64,000 nt of DNA, from contig NZ_JAEULP010000026.1 in assembly GCF_016792905.1 (NCBI RefSeq), positions 1-64,000 on the forward strand, in the 5' to 3' direction. The position numbers and the translations under genes were made by a program. Positions 59,918-64,000 of the stretch are shown piece after piece. Numbering within the stretch: position 1 is the first letter of the stretch; each line of letters begins with the position of its first letter. Origin of the DNA: Tabrizicola sp. GTDB taxonomy: Bacteria; Pseudomonadota; Alphaproteobacteria; Rhodobacterales; Rhodobacteraceae. The notes under the pieces are model-generated. The model did no database searches. It saw only the letters and a list, made by a program, of their open reading frames with translations, and was not told where the DNA came from.

Positions 59918-60631
59918 ATGAGTGCACCCTTCCTCATCGGCGAGAACATGACCGGCGGTTACGGCGCGGTCGATATCCTGCATTCCTGTACGCTTGCAGT
60001 CGAGCCAGGCGAAATCGCGGTCATCGTCGGGCCGAATGGCGCGGGGAAATCCACCGCGATGAAGGCCGTCTTCGGGATGCTGAAGCTGCGCCAGGGCAGC
60101 GTGAAGCTGAACGGCGAGGACATCACCGGGTTGACCCCTCAGGCCCGCGTCCGCAAGGGCATGGGCTTCGTGCCGCAGACCCACAACATCTTCACCGGCA
60201 TGACGGTGGAGGAGAACCTGGAGATGGGCGCCTTCATCCGCGAGGACGACAAGATCCGCGACACGATGGAGCAGATCTACGGGCTCTTCCCGATCCTGAA
60301 GCAGAAGCGCTACCAGAAGGCAGGGGAGCTTTCGGGCGGCCAGCGCCAGCAGGTTGCCGTGGGCCGCGCGCTGATGACGCAGCCCAAGGTGCTGATGCTG
60401 GATGAGCCCACTGCGGGCGTCAGCCCCATCGTGATGGACGAGCTGTTCGACCGCATCATCGAGATCGCCCGCACCGGAATCTCGATCCTCATGGTGGAAC
60501 AGAACGCCCGGCAGGCGCTGGACATCGCCGACAAGGGCTATGTCCTGGTGCAGGGTCGCAACCGCTATACCGATACCGGGGAGGCCCTGCTGGCCGACCC
60601 GGAAGTCCGCAAGTCCTTCCTGGGAGGTTGA
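59918..60631 (+). CDS. Liv-type ABC transporter ATP-binding protein (LivF-like)
   Basis: 237 aa. Walker A VIVGPNGAGKSTAMKAVFGML, LTPQARVRKGMGFVPQTHNIFTGMTVEENLEMG, signature ELSGGQRQQVAVGRALM, Walker B VLMLDEPTAGVSP and the Gln/His region LMVEQNARQALDIADKGYVLVQG. These fit LivF. Its stop overlaps the start of another small secreted protein gene by one base (TGATG). Confidence 0.92.
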   Translation: MSAPFLIGENMTGGYGAVDILHSCTLAVEPGEIAVIVGPNGAGKSTAMKAVFGMLKLRQGSVKLNGEDITGLTPQARVRKGMGFVPQTHNIFTGMTVEENLEMGAFIREDDKIRDTMEQIYGLFPILKQKRYQKAGELSGGQRQQVAVGRALMTQPKVLMLDEPTAGVSPIVMDELFDRIIEIARTGISILMVEQNARQALDIADKGYVLVQGRNRYTDTGEALLADPEVRKSFLGG

Positions 60632-60990
60632 TGATGAAACATGCAATCCTGGCCCTTCTGGCGCTGGCCCCTGCCCCGGCCTTCGCCGGATTCGAGTGCA
60701 AGGTCGACCGCCAATGCGGCGGCGGCGCCTGCGAGGCCTATGCGGGCGGCCCCTTCGTCATCGAGCAGACCGGCGACACCTGGGCGGTGAAAACCGGCGA
60801 CCAGACCTGGCAGGCCTTCGATGCGGGCCATATCGACGACACGGGCGAGCTGGTCCTGGTGATGCCGCCGCAGGGTGGGATGTCGGGCATGATCAGCATC
60901 TTCCCCGAGGGTCAGTTCCTCTTTACCGCCCATGCTGCCGGTCCGGTGGCGATCAGCGGCGAGGGTGCTTGCGTCGCCACCGGCGGCTGA
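60631..60990 (+). CDS. Second small secreted protein within the ABC operon
   Basis: 119 aa (an ATG at 60634 is equally placed behind GGGAGG). Signal peptide KHAILALLALAPAPAFA. The mature part has four N-terminal cysteines or close (FECKVDRQCGGGACEAY), Trp pairs (DTWAVKTGDQTWQAF), and one Cys near the end. No family is recognised. Together with the protein at 59263-59865 it alternates with the transporter ATPases, so a link to the transported ligand is plausible. Confidence 0.65.
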   Translation: MMKHAILALLALAPAPAFAGFECKVDRQCGGGACEAYAGGPFVIEQTGDTWAVKTGDQTWQAFDAGHIDDTGELVLVMPPQGGMSGMISIFPEGQFLFTAHAAGPVAISGEGACVATGG

Positions 60991-61023
60991 GCCTCGTTCC
61001 CGACACTTTGGACCCGAGACCCG

Positions 61024-62028
61024 ATGGACATCCTAAACGCCCTTGTCGCCTTCCTGAACTTCATCGTCGTGCCGGGCCTTGCCTATGGCAGCCAATTGGC
61101 GCTGGGGGCGCTTGGCATCACGCTGATCTTCAGCGTGCTGCGCTTCTCGAACTTCGCGCACGGCGATACGATGGCCTTCGGGACCGCCTTCGTCATCCTC
61201 TTCACCTGGTGGTTCCAGTCGATGGGGATCACGGCGGGGCCGTTGCCGACAGCGCTGCTGGCGCTGCCCTTGGGCATCCTTGTGACCATCGCCATGGTGC
61301 TTGCGACGGACCGCGTGGTCTATCGTTTCTACCGCAAGCAAAGGGCAAAGCCGATCATCGTGGTCATCGTGTCGACCGGCGTGATGTTCGTGATGAACGG
61401 CCTTGTGCGGATGATCATCGGCACCTCCGAGCAGAACTTCACCGATGGCGCGCGGATGATGCTCAACCCCCAGGACTTCAAGGCCGCGACCGGACTGGTC
61501 GAGCCCCTGGCGATCAAGACCACCCAGGCGATTTCAGTGGCCGCGGCGCTGATCTGCTGCGCGTTGCTGTTCTGGTTCCTGCAGAAGACCCGCACTGGCA
61601 AGTCGATGCGAGCCTATTCCGACAACGAGGATCTGGCGCTTCTGTCCGGCATCAACCCCGAACGCGTGGTCACGATCACCTGGATCATCGCGGGGGCATT
61701 GGCCTGCATCGCGGGAACCCTTTACGGGCTGGACAAGTCGTACCGCGGGATCGTGTACTTCAGCCTTCTGATGCCGATGTTCGCCGCCGCCGTCGTGGGC
61801 GGGCTCGGTTCCCCCTTGGGGGCGGTGATCGGCAGTTTCATCGTCGCCTTCTCGGAGCTGATCGTCACCAGCGCCTGGAAGAAGGTGCTGGGCTATCTGG
61901 TTCCGGCGGACTGGCTGGGTGATGGGCTCTATCAGGCACTTTCGACCGACTACAAGGTCGCCGTCAGCTTCACCATCCTGATCATGGTTCTACTGTTCCG
62001 CCCGCAGGGCATCTTCGGAGGCAAGTGA
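61024..62028 (+). CDS. Liv-type ABC permease (LivH-like)
   Basis: A 334-aa integral membrane protein with about eight helices. LivH features: GLAYGSQLALGALGITLIFSVLRFSNFAHGDTMAFG, RAKPIIVVIVSTGVMFVMNGLVRMI, MRAYSDNEDLALLSGINPERVVTITWIIAGALA (the coupling-helix EAA-like region) and AAVVGGLGSPLGAVIG. It lies 33 bp behind the small secreted gene and 1 bp before the LivM-like gene. Confidence 0.92.
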   Translation: MDILNALVAFLNFIVVPGLAYGSQLALGALGITLIFSVLRFSNFAHGDTMAFGTAFVILFTWWFQSMGITAGPLPTALLALPLGILVTIAMVLATDRVVYRFYRKQRAKPIIVVIVSTGVMFVMNGLVRMIIGTSEQNFTDGARMMLNPQDFKAATGLVEPLAIKTTQAISVAAALICCALLFWFLQKTRTGKSMRAYSDNEDLALLSGINPERVVTITWIIAGALACIAGTLYGLDKSYRGIVYFSLLMPMFAAAVVGGLGSPLGAVIGSFIVAFSELIVTSAWKKVLGYLVPADWLGDGLYQALSTDYKVAVSFTILIMVLLFRPQGIFGGK

Positions 62029-62029
62029 C

Positions 62030-63334
62030 ATGGGGCCCTATCGCAATGTACTTCTCTTCGCGGGCGTCGCTGTCCTGTTCATCCTGACCGGGTTGCTGCA
62101 AAGCTGGAACCTGTCGCTGAACATCCTGAACCTTGCGCTTCTGTCCTGCATCATGGCCATCGGGGTGAACATCCAATGGGGTTACGCGGGCCTGTTCTCG
62201 ACCGGCATCGTCGGCTCGGTCGCGCTCGGCGGTCTGGCCGTGGCGTTGATCTCGTCAAAGCCGGTGCCGGAGGGTTGGGCCGCTGGCGGCCCTCGCATCC
62301 TGGGCGCGCTCCTGTTTGCGGCTGCTGCCATCGCGCTTGCAGTCTGGCTTTACCGCCGTCTGAACGCCGGGACCAACCGCGCACTGGCGCTGGCGCTGTA
62401 TCTGGTCGTTGTCTTCTTCATCTATCGAGCGATTCTTGACCCCGCCGTCGTCGCGGTCGAGGCAAACAATCCGGCCCAGGCCGGCAACATCGGCGGGCTT
62501 GGTCTGAATTCGTTGCTGGCCTGGCCCGTCGGTGCGCTGATGGCCGCCGCCGCCGCCTGGGTGATCGGAAAGATCGCCCTTGGCCTGCGGGAGGACTACC
62601 TGGCGATCGCCACTCTGGGCATCGCCGAAATCATCGTCACCGTCATGCGGAACGAAGACTGGCTGGCGCGCGGGGTGAAAAACCTGACGGGCCTGCCCCG
62701 CCCCTGGCCGGTCCCGCGCGAAGTCGACCTGCAACTGAACCCGGCCTTCCTCGAACCCGTGCAGGCGATGGGTCTCGATCCCGTCACTGCCTCGACGATC
62801 TTCGTCAAACTCCTTTACGCGACGATGTTCGGGCTGGTGCTGGTGCTTCTGGTCTGGGGCTGCGAGCGCGCGCTGAACAGCCCCTGGGGCCGCATGGTCC
62901 GCGCGATCCGCGACAACGAGATTTCCTCGGCCGCAATGGGCAAGGACGTGAAGTTCCGCCACCTGCAGATCTTCATCATCGGCTCGGCGGTCGTGGGGCT
63001 GGCGGGCGCAATGATGACCTCGATGGAGGGCCAGCTGACCCCGCCGTCCTACCTGCCCCTGCGCTTCACCTTCCTGATCTGGGTGATGGTCATCGTCGGT
63101 GGGTCGGGCAACAACTGGGGGTCGATCCTGGGCGGGTTGCTGATCGGCTGGCTGTATCTCGCCGTGGAATTCCTCGGGCCGCAGATGATGGATGTCATCA
63201 CCGCCGGACTGCCCGCGGGAGACCTGAAGGACCATCTGCAGGACACCGCGGCGCAGATGCGGCTTTTGACCCTTGGCGTGGTCTTGCTTCTGGTGCTGCG
63301 CTTCGCGCCAAAGGGCCTGATCCCCGAGAAGTAG
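62030..63334 (+). CDS. Liv-type ABC permease (LivM-like)
   Basis: A 434-aa membrane protein with about ten helices. LivM features: LNLALLSCIMAIGVNIQWGYAGLFSTGIVGSVALGG, KIALGLREDYLAIATLGIAEIIVTVMRNEDWLARG, WGRMVRAIRDNEISSAAMGKDVKFRHLQIFIIGSAVVGLAGA and VIVGGSGNNWGSILGGLL. It is longer than average owing to an extra helical stretch around residues 100-150. It forms the permease pair with the preceding gene. Confidence 0.92.
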   Translation: MGPYRNVLLFAGVAVLFILTGLLQSWNLSLNILNLALLSCIMAIGVNIQWGYAGLFSTGIVGSVALGGLAVALISSKPVPEGWAAGGPRILGALLFAAAAIALAVWLYRRLNAGTNRALALALYLVVVFFIYRAILDPAVVAVEANNPAQAGNIGGLGLNSLLAWPVGALMAAAAAWVIGKIALGLREDYLAIATLGIAEIIVTVMRNEDWLARGVKNLTGLPRPWPVPREVDLQLNPAFLEPVQAMGLDPVTASTIFVKLLYATMFGLVLVLLVWGCERALNSPWGRMVRAIRDNEISSAAMGKDVKFRHLQIFIIGSAVVGLAGAMMTSMEGQLTPPSYLPLRFTFLIWVMVIVGGSGNNWGSILGGLLIGWLYLAVEFLGPQMMDVITAGLPAGDLKDHLQDTAAQMRLLTLGVVLLLVLRFAPKGLIPEK

Positions 63335-63451
63335 CCCCCTACCGGCCTGGCGTCACTGTCTGGGCGCGACATTCTTTGTCGCAAATTCTCATGCCTTCCC
63401 GGCCCTGCCCCGGCATGGTGCATCGAAACCGGACAAGGCGGAGAGACTGCA

Positions 63452-64000
63452 ATGAAGACCCATGCGCGCGTGGTGGTGATCGGCGGCGGCGTTGTCGGCT
63501 GCTCGGTCCTGTATCACCTGACCAAGCTCGGCTGGTCCGATGTCATGCTGATCGAGCGGTCCGAGCTGACCTCCGGCTCAACCTGGCACGCGGCGGGCGG
63601 GTTCCATACGATCAACGGCGACACCAACATGGCGGCGCTGCAGGGCTACACCATCCGGCTTTACAAGGAGCTTGAGGCGATCACCGGCATGTCCTGTGGC
63701 CTCCACCATGTCGGCGGGGTGACGCTGGCCGACAACGAGGCCCGGTTCGAGATGCTGAAGGCCGAGCGCGCCAAGCATCGCTACATGGGGCTCGACACCG
63801 AAATCCTGTCGCCCGCCGAAATCTCCAAACTGACCGACGGGCTGGTGAATGTGGACGGAATCCTCGGCGGGCTTTACGACCCGCTCGACGGCCACCTCGA
63901 CCCTTCGGGCACCACCCATGCCTATGCCAAGGCCGCGCGCATGGGCGGGGCCGAGATCGTCCTGCACAACCGGGTGCTGGAGACCAACCCGACCAAGGAC
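63452..64000 (+). CDS. FAD-dependent oxidoreductase (dimethylglycine/sarcosine dehydrogenase-like), 5' part
   Basis: The first 183 codons are visible; the gene runs off the window. The dinucleotide-binding VVVIGGGVVGCSVLYHLTKLGWSDVMLIERSELTSGSTWHAAGG and TINGDTNMAALQGYTIRLYKELE are characteristic of the DMGDH/SARDH family, which usually carries a C-terminal GcvT-like folate domain. Placed 117 bp behind the Liv operon, it may oxidise the imported compound, perhaps an N-methylated amine. GGCGGAGAG precedes the ATG. Confidence 0.85.
   Translation, partial: MKTHARVVVIGGGVVGCSVLYHLTKLGWSDVMLIERSELTSGSTWHAAGGFHTINGDTNMAALQGYTIRLYKELEAITGMSCGLHHVGGVTLADNEARFEMLKAERAKHRYMGLDTEILSPAEISKLTDGLVNVDGILGGLYDPLDGHLDPSGTTHAYAKAARMGGAEIVLHNRVLETNPTKD

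Overview
The window is chromosomal DNA of a high-GC alphaproteobacterium, almost certainly of the Rhodobacterales (Rhodobacter/Paracoccus/Roseobacter group). The evidence is strong GC bias at third codon positions, a class II DAHP synthase, a DUF4167 protein directly behind prfA-prmC, a GlxA-type AraC regulator, a Liv-type ABC operon followed by a dimethylglycine/sarcosine-dehydrogenase-like flavoprotein, and short intergenic repeats built around a CCCAAATATCCCC core. No rRNA, tRNA or CRISPR array was seen. Genes are densely packed and no gap exceeds 300 bp.

Layout. 1-0.2 kb: tail of an IS30-type transposase. 0.2-11.3 kb: a PhyH dioxygenase, a FemAB/GNAT-like protein, a LacI regulator with glucokinase, a hydrolase coupled to an AlkA-type glycosylase, an MFS transporter, a squalene/phytoene-synthase-like protein coupled to citramalate synthase (cimA), cysS, and a YjbR protein. 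11.3-23 kb: a lipoprotein, an aromatic amino acid decarboxylase overlapping a TPM-domain protein, an outer-membrane barrel, uup, a CaiB-type CoA-transferase, an LtrA protein and a RACo-like ferredoxin/ASKHA protein. 23-27.7 kb: an ECF sigma factor, RskA-type anti-sigma factor and fasciclin module, a VWA-domain protein and a PfkB sugar kinase. 27.8-30.5 kb: a flavin monooxygenase, tautomerase and hydrolase operon with a divergent TetR regulator. 30.5-40.4 kb: prfA-prmC-DUF4167, agmatinase and a polyamine-type aminotransferase, an M20 amidohydrolase, a second barrel protein, mazG, and a guanidinium exporter with a candidate guanidine-II riboswitch. 40.6-41.6 kb: an iron-type ABC binding protein.

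41.8-48.6 kb is the accessory part. It holds a C5 methyltransferase with a coupled HNH endonuclease (a type II R-M system) and a four-gene operon: DUF1778 antitoxin, GNAT toxin, a winged-helix protein, and a HEPN-like protein with an R-x6-H motif. A MITE-like inverted repeat lies upstream. The last two genes are clearly lower in GC and match no family I recognise; they are the best candidate for an undescribed (defence-like) system.

48.6-64 kb: a PhoR-like histidine kinase, yicC-gmk-gamma carbonic anhydrase, a PAS protein, DAHP synthase, a GlxA regulator, a secreted esterase, and a six-gene Liv-type ABC operon that carries two extra small secreted proteins, followed by a truncated FAD-dependent oxidoreductase.

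Three families of dispersed structured repeats recur between genes: a 15-bp TGTCCACNGTGGACA palindrome element (four copies), a roughly 117-bp two-hairpin element (two full and two core copies), and a three-palindrome element (two copies). In the last two families, arm positions change in compensated pairs between copies.
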